64,000 nt of DNA from Primula veris (taxonomy: Eukaryota; Streptophyta; Magnoliopsida; Ericales; Primulaceae), in assembly GCA_963682055.1 (NCBI GenBank), contig OY821749.1, forward strand, positions 20,653,631 to 20,717,630, written 5' to 3'. The notes beneath the pieces were generated by a model. The model saw nothing but the letters and a program-made list of their open reading frames with translations. It was not told where the DNA came from and made no database searches. Of the stretch, positions 1-10,397 are shown in pieces (the stretch's first letter is position 1; every line of letters begins with the position of its first letter). The position numbers and the translations under genes were made by a program.

Positions 1-1351
1 ATTGCGGCGGATTGTAACTAACAAACAAAAGGGCAATGATAGGATATATTTATTTATTTTATGGATTTTTTTTTTTTGAGTAGAAGTTTTCGACAGCTAT
101 AAGAGAACCTCCATTATGGTAGTTTCCTTCTAATTTTTGTAATTTAATATTGTTCATGGATTACCTTTCGGTGCCGACTTTTGCTTAGAGTTTCAATGAA
201 ATGATACGTTAGGTTATTTTCAATTCGTTTGACCACTGTAAAAGATGTTTAAGCTATAATTAGGATCCAAACTTGAGATTTAATTTGTGTTTAAAGTGTT
301 CAAATAATAAGTGAACTAGCATTATAGTTGTCCTAGTTATTTCGAGTAAATCTCTTTGGTCGGATTAGTTGCAAAGTTTCAACAGGTCTTGCACTTTGAT
401 TGAGAGCATGTATTACATGTGAATTTGGAGTGGTATTTTGGGACTAAATATAAATTATTAGGTTTTGCGCTTCTTATTAATTAAAGATTGTTTTGTTTAA
501 GAGAACATGGTATAAAGGGAGATTGGTATTATTTTTGGGTGGTGGTCTAGATGCTAAAACTGGATTGTTTGATAAATTAGAAACAAAATGCAATGTTAGG
601 CCGGTTAACACCATTATTATTATTATTTATCAGAGCGTGCAGCGGAAGCACATGAAATAGATATAGATATATAAGTAATAAATGTTTCAGAAAACGATAT
701 GGAAACAAGTTTTGGAATAGGTTTGGTTATCTTACGGTATAAATATCAATAATAGTTGTTTGAATTTGAACCATCCCAGAGGTTAATTATCAGTTCAAGG
801 AAAAACATGGTAGAAACAAATTTATTTTTTATTTTTACCAATTAAAAGATTAGCTTACCTCATGTGTTTTGCTTTCATGATGTACACTTTGTTATTAGCA
901 TTGATGATGACTAAAATCAGAATTTGGACTAAGAATTATGTAGACAGGAGTTATAGAGTTTTGGAATTATGATTGATGGGAGTTATAGAATTTGGTAATT
1001 AATGAGATAATAAACGATCGGAAGTGGTAAAAGTTTGACCTTAGGAATTTACGTTAGTATTTTTCCATCATAAGTTTTCAAGTTTCACAAGGATAATGAT
1101 GATATTATTATTAGTAATTTTAATCTCAAATGAGTTTCCAAGATAACTTTTATTATACTTCTTTTATATAGTTTATGCTACATGCACACACAAGTAACTG
1201 TTTTGGAGACCGGTTGTGTTAAAGAAATTATGTGAGCTGATTTAATCACGTCTAAGAAAGCATATATAATATTATTCAGAAACATTATTTTTTTTTTCAA
1301 GTTATTAAAGAAATAAAGTTTCGGGACGAAACTTCTTTAAGTGGTGGAGAG
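1..1351 (+). mobile_element. Degenerate internal region of a gypsy-type LTR retrotransposon
   Basis: No open reading frame of useful length survives and I could not recognise gag or pol motifs. The assignment rests on the right edge. A TTTCGGGACGAAACTT box and a purine-rich stretch (about 1339-1351) precede a TG that starts a long LTR-like block. The same box and purine tract precede a second LTR at 3449. This arrangement is usual at the 3' end of Tekay-like chromoviruses. The left part of the element lies outside the window. Confidence 0.5.
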
Positions 1352-3075
1352 TGTAAAATCACGTATTTTAATTTAAAAATTTTATTTTGAATATTTATTC
1401 TTCTAAATAATTACTCATGTGACTATTTTGTTTTCATAAGTAAGAATACTAATGTTTAGTTGTTTAAGTGATTTAAGAAACTTACGATTACACGTTATCA
1501 AAGCTATAGAGTTTTAAAGGATTTAGAGGTATTTAATTGGTAAAATAATTTACCATGGATTGATACGTGGTAGTACTTTTAGGGATTAGCTGGTAAGAAT
1601 TGGGCCTAGTAATTATGTAATTTACTTCGGTTAGAAATATTGAATTGTATAAACGTATGATTAGGAATAATGGTGTAAGTTATGGGTCTTTGAATGCCTC
1701 ACTAAGATGATTAATGACATGATTTGATTGTATTCATATATAAAACCGATGCCTTGTCTGAAGAGTAAATGTCAATTAAGAATAGTAAATATTATCTTGA
1801 GTTTTCTATAAGGAGAGGTTTGTATTTATTCCTATAACTACTATGCGTGGAATATTTAAGGAGAAATAATGTTACATGTCTTCAAAGAGTTTCTGTTGCT
1901 AGTAATTTATTAAGGAGATAACCTTGCATGAGAAATTGAAACGGAAGTAATAAATTGGTATAGAATTGTACTGTAAATGCTAAGCCAATTGTCATGCCAT
2001 ATACACGTCCCTGTAATGAATTCTTCCTTGTTAATATAGATATATACACCAGTGCAAATAAAGAAAGAAAGCTAGGTAGCATTTTCCTGATTAGATTCTA
2101 TACTCCTTTACTGTATTAAAATTATATGTATGTAACGAAAGTATACAAAGATGAGAGAATTAAAGTCCTATGTTGAGCAAGGGAAAAGGTTTAGTGGAAA
2201 GCTAAGCACTAGATTATTCGTTGTAGAAATGTTTCTATTCTTTCAGATTAATATTAGGTGAGTGGGTTTTGTCTTGCTATTATAAATATTCTGTTGCAAC
2301 TTTTGATAATATTTTACAGGCTCATGGGTATTATTTTTCAAGTACTAATTATATATGGAAACATTGTTTTTATATTGTTACGAAAACAAAGTAAATAAAA
2401 GAAAGAAAAGAATGAAAAAGAAGAAGTGATTTATATACAATGGATCTGTATAAAGAGAACTAGTTTATATCTTATAAAGATAAAGGTTATATAAAGTGTA
2501 TCTGTATAAGGTTTCTAAATTTATTAATTTATAATTTGCTTATGATTTGTATTTGGGACCATGAGAATAAGTCCAACGGAGAATCCCGAATAAGGGGAAG
2601 AGGAAAGTGGGGTGACGTTGGCAACTAAACGAAAGAGTTTAGTTCTCAACGGTTAACTTAGCGATTGTACATAGTTTTGTTAACCGGAACGTTTTAAGGA
2701 ATAGACTCAGCCGTCATGCTGTGGTGACCTTAATTACGTAGTGCACGTATGGTTTATACACCTGAGAAAAAGATCGACGGTAAAGAGATTGAGGAAGTCA
2801 ATAGGGCTTGGTACTCTAAGATATACATGTTATCATTTTGCTTTTACCATAAAAAGAAAGAAAAAGATTTTATTATTACTATTGCGATTACATCTTTATT
2901 TTAGTTGTAAGAGATTAACTTCTTGTAATGAACGTAATTTTTGAGATTTTATTTAATGAAGCTTTTACTAGAAATTTGAGCTTATTTAATGAGTTATTTA
3001 GCGAGTGTTTAATAATTATTTCATTTAGGCTTTGTTTAGCACGTGCCGCCACACATGTTATTCAGCCGTGTGACA
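1352..3075 (+). mobile_element. Probable 3' LTR of a nested gypsy element (element X)
   Basis: The block begins TGTAAAATCACG directly after a purine tract and can be ended at GTGTGACA (3068-3075), giving a TG...CA LTR of about 1.7 kb. The start and end motifs parallel those of the LTR at 3449-5385 (TGTAACATCCCG ... GCGTGACA), so both probably belong to one lineage. It appears to sit inside the 3' internal part of the other element, which makes X the younger, nested insertion. The 3' boundary is inferred, because the matching 5' LTR and target duplication are outside the window. Short ORFs within it have no recognisable product. Confidence 0.5.
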
Positions 3076-3448
3076 CCCCCGGGTCTGGATTGAGAGTTTA
3101 TTTTATTTGAGTTTAGTTTACTAGAAGGACCGTATTTTGAGTGTTGTAGACGTTGTGGAGTTGTTGAGGTAGAAACATGTCATCTTTGCTTACTTTATTG
3201 TCTTTTATTCAATTAGATATTGTATACATACGGTTACTTGATTTGATGTTCTTACATGTTGGTCATTTTCTGCAGTTATGGATTGTGAAGTTGTTATGGG
3301 TTGTGAACCCTGTGTATTTTATTTCTTAAATTATGACACGAATTGTACATTTAAATTCTTACGGTTTTGTTTATATAAGTTTATCATTTCTGGGTATAGT
3401 TGTTTAGAAAGGAAATTTCGGAACGAAATTCTTTTAAGGAGGGTTAGT
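3076..3448 (+). mobile_element. Remnant of the 3' internal region of gypsy element Y with polypurine tract
   Basis: Non-coding remnant between the two LTR blocks. It ends in a TTTCGGAACGAAATTC box followed by the purine tract AAGGAGGG (3436-3443) and a few bases before the LTR start at 3449. The purine tract would prime plus-strand DNA synthesis. The 65-codon ORF here is probably chance. Confidence 0.5.
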
Positions 3449-4310
3449 TGTAACATCCCGTATTTTTATAAGTAATTTTTATTTATGATTTAATTTATCC
3501 AAAAACGTTTTATTCAAAATTTTACCAAAAACCGGTCACTCGACTAAATTTTTAGCCAAAAACCGAAACTCTTCCGAAAAACTTTATTTTTAAAACCTGT
3601 TACTAATTTTATAAATAAAAAGGACTCAATAGTTTTGTTTCTAAAGATTTGTTATTATTGAGTAGTATATTAATATTTTTGGATTAAAAGTTAACTTTTA
3701 GAACTTTGGGGACCAAATAGTTCGCTTTCACAAACTATCTAAAAACAGTTTTTCTAAACCTAAAATCAGCCCACTTTTCAATTCTTTAAACCTAAAAATC
3801 AGCCAAGAGAGAAAAAGAGAGAAAAGAGAAGAAGAAGAAGAAGAAGAGAAACCACGTTAGCGGATTATTACCGGAATCATCTCCTCTACACGCTAAGGTA
3901 ACGGGGGTTATCCATTGCGACTAGGCGATGGTGTATGTTAGGATTATGTTTTACGTTTAGTATAAATTGGGGGTTTTTGCCTTTTATATTAATTATGTTC
4001 TTAAATTGTTAATTGGGGCTAGTTGTTATATTTTTAATTCGCTTCTTTGATTTTGGATTAGTTGTGGATTTAGTATTTTGATTTCGGATTAATGATAATA
4101 TTAATGGGTTGCGTGTTATATGCATTGATTATGTATTATTATTGTTGTTGATAAAATTGGGTAAATTATTGTTGAATAAAGATGTATTTTATATTGCGTA
4201 GACAAGGTGTTTGTTAAAATGTCTGAATGAGTTTTATGTTGATTAGACTTGTTTGGCTAGTTGTGAATCTAGCACTTATGCTTTTGAATTATGTTGTATT
4301 ACGTTACGTG

Positions 4311-4490
4311 ACGTATGAGATTGTGTTATTTGAATAGTATAATATTATTGGCCGATGCCTTAATATTTATACGTATGAGATTGTGTTATTTGAATAGTAT
4401 AATATTATTGGCCGAGGCCTTAATATTTATACGTATGAGATTGTGTTATATGAATAGTATAATATTATTGGCCGAGGCCTTGATATTGAT
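4311..4490 (+). repeat. Three tandem copies of a 60-bp unit inside the LTR
   Basis: Units start at 4311, 4371 and 4431 with ACGTATGAGATTGTG. They differ at only a few positions. The 60-codon ORF across the array is a by-product of the period being divisible by three. Confidence 0.9.
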
Positions 4491-4493
4491 ACA

Positions 4494-4860
4494 TTAGCAA
4501 TGGTCTCTGTCTCTTCCTAATTCCGGGGACAGAAGACGGCCGTGGGGATAGGGAATGACTCGTCTTACGGACTGGGGCGAGTGGCATGAGAGGTCCTAGT
4601 GTGCACTATATTTATTTTTATGTTAGCTATGGTTTCTGTCTCTTCCTAATTCCGGGGACAATAGACGGCCGTGGGGATAGGGAATGACTCGTCTTACGGA
4701 CTGGGACGAGTGGCATGAGAGGTCCAAGTGCGCACTTTAAATCTACTTTTATGTTAGCAATGGTCTCTGTCTCTTCCTAATTCCGGGGACAGAAAACGGC
4801 CGAGGGGATAGGGAATGACCTACCTTACGGACTGGGGTAGGTGGCATGAGAGGTCCATGT
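4494..4860 (+). repeat. Three tandem copies of a roughly 130-bp unit inside the LTR
   Basis: Units begin near 4494, 4622 and 4754 with TTAGCAATGGTCTCTG-like sequence. Each carries CCTAATTCCGGGGACA and ends in GGCATGAGAGGTCC. They are more GC-rich than the surroundings and directly follow the 60-bp array. Confidence 0.9.
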
Positions 4861-5385
4861 TTGTTATAGATTTGTGTTGACGTTATTTAATTTATTTAAT
4901 TCATCCCGTTATAGAATGTTATTATATTTCTTTTTATACGTCGATTATAGTAGTTGTAGAATTTGTGAGCTCTTGCATCTATGGGATGGAGTGACGGTAT
5001 TTGTGGTGTCGTCCCGTCTAGTTATGTGTGTGGGACTCACCGTTACAATTTTGTTGTTCAGGTACGTTATAGGTTGAGGCTTTTCGTTATGAGTTTTAGC
5101 AAGGCATCACATGGGCTCGGGACTTCTTTATGCTGCTTTCATTTTACTTAGACATTTTCGAGGTTGTAGCCTACGGGCAAATTCATTCGTTCGTTATTTT
5201 TACCTTTTATAAATCCTGACTTGTAGCCGCGTTTGACAAACTTTTTATTTATCCGTTAATTGTTCCTTTAGCTTGCAAATGTTTTCTTTTTAAATTTTTA
5301 ATTTCGTACCAACAGGTTCTATTTTCTTTTGTTTTAAAAAGATCATGCCTCGATATCCGTGTTCTATGGATTTTGGGGCGTGACA

Positions 5386-5640
5386 ACCGAAATAAGTGTC
5401 TTGTTTTTTATTTTGTTACGTTCCAAAATAAGTGTTCATTTCTATATTTTAATAAATTTTCTTTTTTTTCTTTTTTAAATACCTTTTTTTTTAGTAAAAT
5501 CATATCAAATTTACATATTTAATCTCATATTCTAAGTAACAAATAGTTTTTTGTTTAAATTTTTTGATTTTTTTGATACTCTTTGTTGAATTTTAAGTGA
5601 AATAAGCAGGACATTTATTTCGGGACCGAGCAAGTATAAT
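5386..5640. mobile_element. Stowaway-like MITE (left duplicate)
   Basis: The left end reads ACCGAAATAAGTGTC and the right end carries the inverted counterpart GGACATTTATTTCGGGACC. This resembles the Tc1/mariner Stowaway terminal consensus (CTCCGTCCCGAAATAAGTG). The outermost bases appear lost on the left, where the gypsy LTR abuts. An almost identical copy lies at 15722-15975 because the element is part of the larger duplication. Confidence 0.6.
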
Positions 5641-5897
5641 ATCCATAAAAAGATAAAATAGTCATATTAAGGCATTTGAGATGAGAACGACGATATGAAA
5701 ATCTTAACTAGATCTGTTTCTAAAATATGAGAGTGATCGGGATTTACTTCTAAAAAAGTATGTAGTAACAACACAAAGAAATAAATGATAGTACGAAAGA
5801 ACAAATTTCTAGAGTATCAATCTTATGTAACATCCCCTAAATTTTAATTTTTTTAAAGTGCACGCCACACCAATATCATTGTTGAGGAGGGACTTAC

Positions 5898-7518
5898 AGA
5901 ACCCTTTCGTAGTAAGACTCCATAGTTGGCCTCCAAGTTGGCAAAACTTCTGAAAATTCATTCTCAAAGCGGTTATAAATGATCCTTATATCAGAGTAAA
6001 TTATTGTAACTGCGGGATATTGGACAAATGCCAGGTTAAATTTTTATCATAAACAAGTGAAATCCAATGAAAAATAATAAAATACCTTCGGAAGGCCATT
6101 GATTGAGATTAAAATCACTAGAGTACTTTTCCAAAGGACCGATATAGAAATTTTCTTTACTATCACCTACACTCATCCATAGAAGACAATTCAAACCCCC
6201 GACTCACAAAAAAGAATGATAGAGGAAGAGGTAAAAAAAGAACAAAAAACAAACAAGGTATAACCTTTGGAATTTAATTCAGGCTTGTGCTTCTCAGCAT
6301 AGAGGGGTGAGTAACCTCTATTCTGCTTGCGACTCAGTTTCATCTTTTCTTCAAGGGGGAGATTATACAACTTTTTGCTCTCTTCGAATGCTCTTTTTAG
6401 CAAGTTGTCATCTACCCCATGATTTATTAGGTAAAAGAAACCACAGTCTAAACACGCCTGCACAACACATTCAGCTACTACTGAGCTACACTTTCTTAAT
6501 TTTTTTGGTCAGATATTAAAAAGATACTTGTGTTAAACGATCATCCAAACATGTGATTGGAAAATTAAAATTCAGTGCTAATGAGCTAAACTTGGAGCAA
6601 TAAATCCTAGTGATGTTTATGCTCGGAAGGTGAAGCGATAGCATGTAGTAACCCCGGACATGTGATACGGTCCTATTTTTGACTATTTTGCTTAAGAAAA
6701 GCGCAACTTTTTCTATTGAAAAGTAAAAAGAGTGATAGATTGAAACTGAAGTATTTTCCCATTGACACAACGATTTTACTTCCACAGGAATGTCACACAC
6801 ACACAATTACCTACCTTAAGGAATCTAGTCAAGAAAACATAGTTACTGGAAGCTCTGCATAGGATCGGTAACGCGTTTCCTCGTAGATGCACTTATGAAA
6901 AGGGTATCATACTTTTTCAAGATAATATAAGAATCTAAGTATTTCGCCATATTATTAATGTGGAATTCACAAAGTTCAGGCTAGTTCTTAAAATAATTCT
7001 TATATATTTCATTCTAAAAATTTAAGTCGAAAGCTGTATTCCTGTTCCCCATTATATTTTAGTCCGCTTTTCTCATTTCCCGAAGGCTGTTCCCTAAGTT
7101 GGCAATTGGTAGAAAAACTCATCTGCTTTAGGTACCCCCACATACGGAGTATAATAGTTGCACAGTAATTACTAATTCCACATTTTCAGTTCATACATAA
7201 TCTTGTATCTAAAATAATCAAAATTGAAAAAGAACTACTTTTTTCGAAAATAAAGGTCTATCTCAAAAGTGTCAATATCACATATTTATGTACAGAATTA
7301 GACAGCAATTTTCATGATTCACCTCCTTAGCATAACCATTATGTAAAGAAGGTTAAGTCGTACAGTAAAAACTCAATGAGGAAAAAACAGAACAAATTAA
7401 GTGAATGAAAAATATTCTTGAAGAAAAAAAAGAAAAGGACCTGGCGTATAGAATTAGCAGTAGAAATACGATTAGTAGAGGCCAAATCGATTACTGGAAG
7501 TTGCATAGTTTTCTCCAT
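5898..7518 (-). pseudogene. 2-oxoglutarate/Fe(II) dioxygenase, At1g35190-like: 5' half only (exons 1-4)
   Basis: Exons 7441-7518, 6265-6457, 6086-6166 and 5898-5949 encode the first 135 residues, from MEKTMQLPVIDL through ACLDCGFFYLINHG to YYERVL. These are the N-terminal DIOX_N region. Splice phases equal those of the complete gene at 10398-17853, and the coding bases are identical. Exons 5-11, which carry the iron ligands, are not in the window: a gypsy LTR starts at 5385. Either the copy is a truncated pseudogene, or intron 4 is greatly expanded by the retrotransposon and the remaining exons lie left of the window. No exon shows a stop or frameshift. Its promoter (about 7542-7860) is intact and lacks the foldback insertion seen in its sister. 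Confidence 0.7.
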
Positions 7519-7541
7519 TTCTCTCTCCCTCTCTGTAACCA

Positions 7542-7861
7542 AGCCAGATATTAACTTCATTTTTGATACAAACATATTACAGTAAGTTTAATGAAAGAAT
7601 GAAAGCAAACTATGAAACCACACTATTTTTGCTGTTGTTTTCACATATATTTGATAAACAAAACTGATGGAAACGTGGCCGGGTCATAGTGGGCCTATTA
7701 TGTTATTTGATGCATTTAATATTTGCTAGACTACGACTCTTGTTTTATGAACCAAGTTGTACTACTTTCATGCAAGTATTTTATTTGTTTCAGAGGAATT
7801 TATTGTCCTGAAAGCCTAGTTATGAGTGAAAGTAGATAGATTTCACGGCTGTTTTACTATT
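7542..7861 (-). promoter_or_regulatory. Upstream region of the left dioxygenase copy
   Basis: 7662-7860 aligns with 19390-19560 upstream of the next gene. Both share the block ACGTGGCCGGGTCATAGTGG and TTATTTGATGCATTTA. With indels the match is about 85 percent, far lower than the coding segment just downstream. It is probably the promoter or 5' leader; no TATA box was assigned. Confidence 0.5.
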
Positions 7862-8998
7862 TAAGCTTAGATTAGTAAAAATTAGGGTTTTATATTTTTA
7901 TTTGGGTTTTTATTATGTTATATAATATAAATATATATAAATATATATATATATATATATTGATTATGTGTAATTTTCTTTTAATTATACCCTATTTAAT
8001 TTTAGCTTTTGATTCATACAGAAATCATCCAATGGCCTGGCCCATAAATAAGGAGTCTGAGTCCCCTCCCTAAGCAGTCCAAATTTTTTACCTCATTTCT
8101 CTACCTCCTTCCTTGCCCCTTTGCTTATTTTATCCAAAAAAAAGTTTTAAAAAACTTGAAAAAAATTGTACAATTACTATAATACATGTATCAATACATT
8201 CCAATAATTATTTTTAAAAGAAAATCCACACAAAATTTATTTTAGAATATATGTATAAATTAGTGTAAATTAAACATTGAATATTAAAAATATTGTCTAA
8301 AACAATATTATGTTCAAATGTTTTAAAATTTGAATACAATATAATATAAAAGTTAATAAAGTTGCGGTATAAGTTATGAAAATTTAAATTTTGAGTGAAA
8401 ATAAGCAAAGGGACACGAAAGGGGTAGAAAATAGGGGATAAAAGATTTGGACCGGCGCCCATTCCAATTTTTCATATTGTGTATCATTTTGAAGTTAAGT
8501 TGATGTAATTTCCGATAAATGGGATGACCTGAACATATTTAAGCATAATAAATGACAAGAATTAATAGTGGTTCAACAGGATATTAATTTAAGGAAATAT
8601 TCTAATAAGTGCCCCCATGCATCGGTTAGTCAGGTATGGAATGTGTTTTAAATTGTTTATTATAATAATATATTAATAAAATTTACTTATTTAATTAAAT
8701 CAAATACATAAAAATGGCAATGTTATAATATTATGGTATAAATGTAACTAATATTCGTATTAAAAACAATTTGATTATAAAAATGTATTCAATGTTTAAA
8801 CGATGTCCGGACGTAAAACCAATTTTTTAAATGAATTATCACATTATTTTAATTGTATGATGGGAAATTAATTAATAAATACATGTACACAATGAATTCA
8901 ATAAACCACTTTTACTTATGCTTCAGAAATAGAAAGTAACATTCATGTATGTCAATTATTATATGTCACATTGTGTATCAAGTTGATGTCCAAGTTCC
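7862..8998 (+). pseudogene. Relic of the defensin-like gene upstream region (no coding part)
   Basis: Segments 7862-7925, 7960-8060, 8460-8590 and 8600-8998 align in order with 33305-33375, 35575-35670, 35677-35765 and 37505-37895, the region upstream of the defensin-like gene at 37983. Similarity stops near 8998, after GTATCAAGTTGATGTCCAAG, just before where the TATA box and coding exons would follow. This relic lacks the large AT-rich insertions present at the 37.9-kb locus, so it serves as an empty-site control. It contains an AT microsatellite at 7940-7961. Confidence 0.75.
8065..8459. mobile_element. Small foldback / MITE-like insertion
   Basis: Inverted ends: the left side carries GTCCAAATTTTTTACC and CCCTTTGCTTATTTT, and the right side carries the reverse complements GCAAAGGGAC and AGATTTGGAC. 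The matching region at 35665-35680 lacks it, which supports a discrete insertion. The edges are approximate and no clear target duplication was identified. Confidence 0.5.
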
Positions 8999-10397
8999 AT
9001 AAATGCTATATGGAAGCTATTTGCCTAAAATGTGAATCCGTTTGAAAAATGAAAAGAAGCTTTTGTCGACAGACTTCAGATGGAGACGAGATGGATGAGA
9101 ATGGCAATTCGGCTCCTCTCGTCGTTTTAAAGCTCAGTCAAAATATGCATCAAATTATATAACGATCCTTTAAGACCATCCCCTCTACTGTTTAATCGGT
9201 AGAATATCATGCTACATGGCCTGGATGCCGAATAGCTTGCACCGACCTACCTTTAATAGCTAGTCCGAGACGATAAACTGCTTTGATCTGGAACACAAAC
9301 ACTGTGGTCTACGAGGATTCCCATGAGAGGCAACAACTGGGTACTTATAACATGAGTTCCAATACAACCAAGGCACCATATATCACGATTGTATTACTAA
9401 TAGTATACTGTATATAGTTTTAAGACGCACTAAGAAAGTAGAGCCAAACTTGGTAGTGATCACCTCTTCCCTGATTGTGCCCGACAAGGGTTGGAAGCAG
9501 ATAGAGAGACCTTGCGACATTCCATTCAAGATTACAAGTCAAATTTATAATCACAACACACATTACCGTAACTGGCATTCCAATTCTATCGCAGATCTTG
9601 TACTTGGCACACGAGTCTACCATCAAACTACTGTTTTAACACAAATTTTCATATGGCACTATATGACTTCCGGAATCTTATTTACATAAGAAAATCATTA
9701 CCTGACCAGGTCTGAATAAACGACTTAGGGATTCAAATGCCATTATCTGGATTTTAAACTTGCAATTATAATGAATTCAAACCACTAAATTTATGAGTAT
9801 GTAAGTATTAAACATTATTCACAATCCCATGAAGATATTCTCAACCAAGAAAGAAGAGGATAAAGAAAAACAAACACATGCATAAGCCATGTTTTGTAGG
9901 AAAAGATAACATTGTACTTTTTCTACAACTAAATTATGTTGACAGCTTAAAACTTTTCAGCAATCAGATTTTACCGAACACCCTATGCTTCAACTCATTG
10001 TTCTATCAACCTAAACGCTCTGGAAAAGCTTATCTGATGTGTCACAATAAATTTCATTTTCAATTCATTTTATAAAAGCGTAAAACGAGTAATGTCATAG
10101 AACTATATCCATATCAAGGATCATACCCAGATTGGGTAATCTGGCCTGCCTTGCAACTCATGAGGCAGATACATTTAAATAATTGTCGCAATGGATAAGG
10201 TCTGGCTATAATACTATTGACGAAGCAATTTAAGAATTATTTTTCAATCAATTTACTAATCAGCTTTGCAGGTACAAATTCTGATAATAAAAGAGAAATT
10301 TCAACATTGCAACAATAATCTAGAGGGGCAAAAGAAAGACAAACTTATACAAGCCTGAAATAGTCAAAAATAAAAACTTGAAATTACATCAAGTTAG
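8999..10397. other. Intergenic region 3' of the first complete dioxygenase gene
   Basis: No gene recognised. Overlapping short ORFs near 9420-9690 on both strands have no recognisable product. The part from about 9590 to 10397 shows patchy similarity to 20700-21810, the 3' flank of the other complete dioxygenase gene, so both flanks were duplicated with the genes. Confidence 0.5.

Larger units (their letters stand above)
3449..5385 (+). mobile_element. 3' LTR (about 1.94 kb) of gypsy element Y
   Basis: Starts TGTAACATCCCG immediately after a polypurine tract and ends GGGGCGTGACA, giving canonical TG...CA termini. The length is typical of long plant gypsy LTRs of the Tekay type. It carries two internal tandem arrays (4311-4490 and 4494-4860). 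Its right end touches the Stowaway-like element at 5386, which begins ACCGA. A 5-bp target duplication of that sequence would be expected at the left end of the complete element, outside the window. Its insertion interrupts or displaces whatever followed exon 4 of the dioxygenase copy at 5898-7518. Confidence 0.7.
5386..7541. repeat. Near-identical duplicated segment, left copy (partner 15722-17876)
   Basis: By eye I find only about five differences over 2.16 kb against 15722-17876, and four of those lie in the first 260 bp. The segment covers a Stowaway-like MITE and exons 1-4 with introns 1-3 of the dioxygenase gene. The left copy ends against a gypsy LTR. The right copy's near-identity stops at a foldback insertion. 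Confidence 0.95.

Noticed and set aside
6516..6806. 96-codon ORF in the left dioxygenase copy and its twin at 16851-17141
   Set aside because: Lies entirely in intron 1. The twin is identical only because the whole segment is duplicated.
9420..9689. Overlapping ORFs on both strands
   Set aside because: No recognisable protein and no conserved counterpart in the sister flank. It may be an old transposon scrap, but that cannot be supported.
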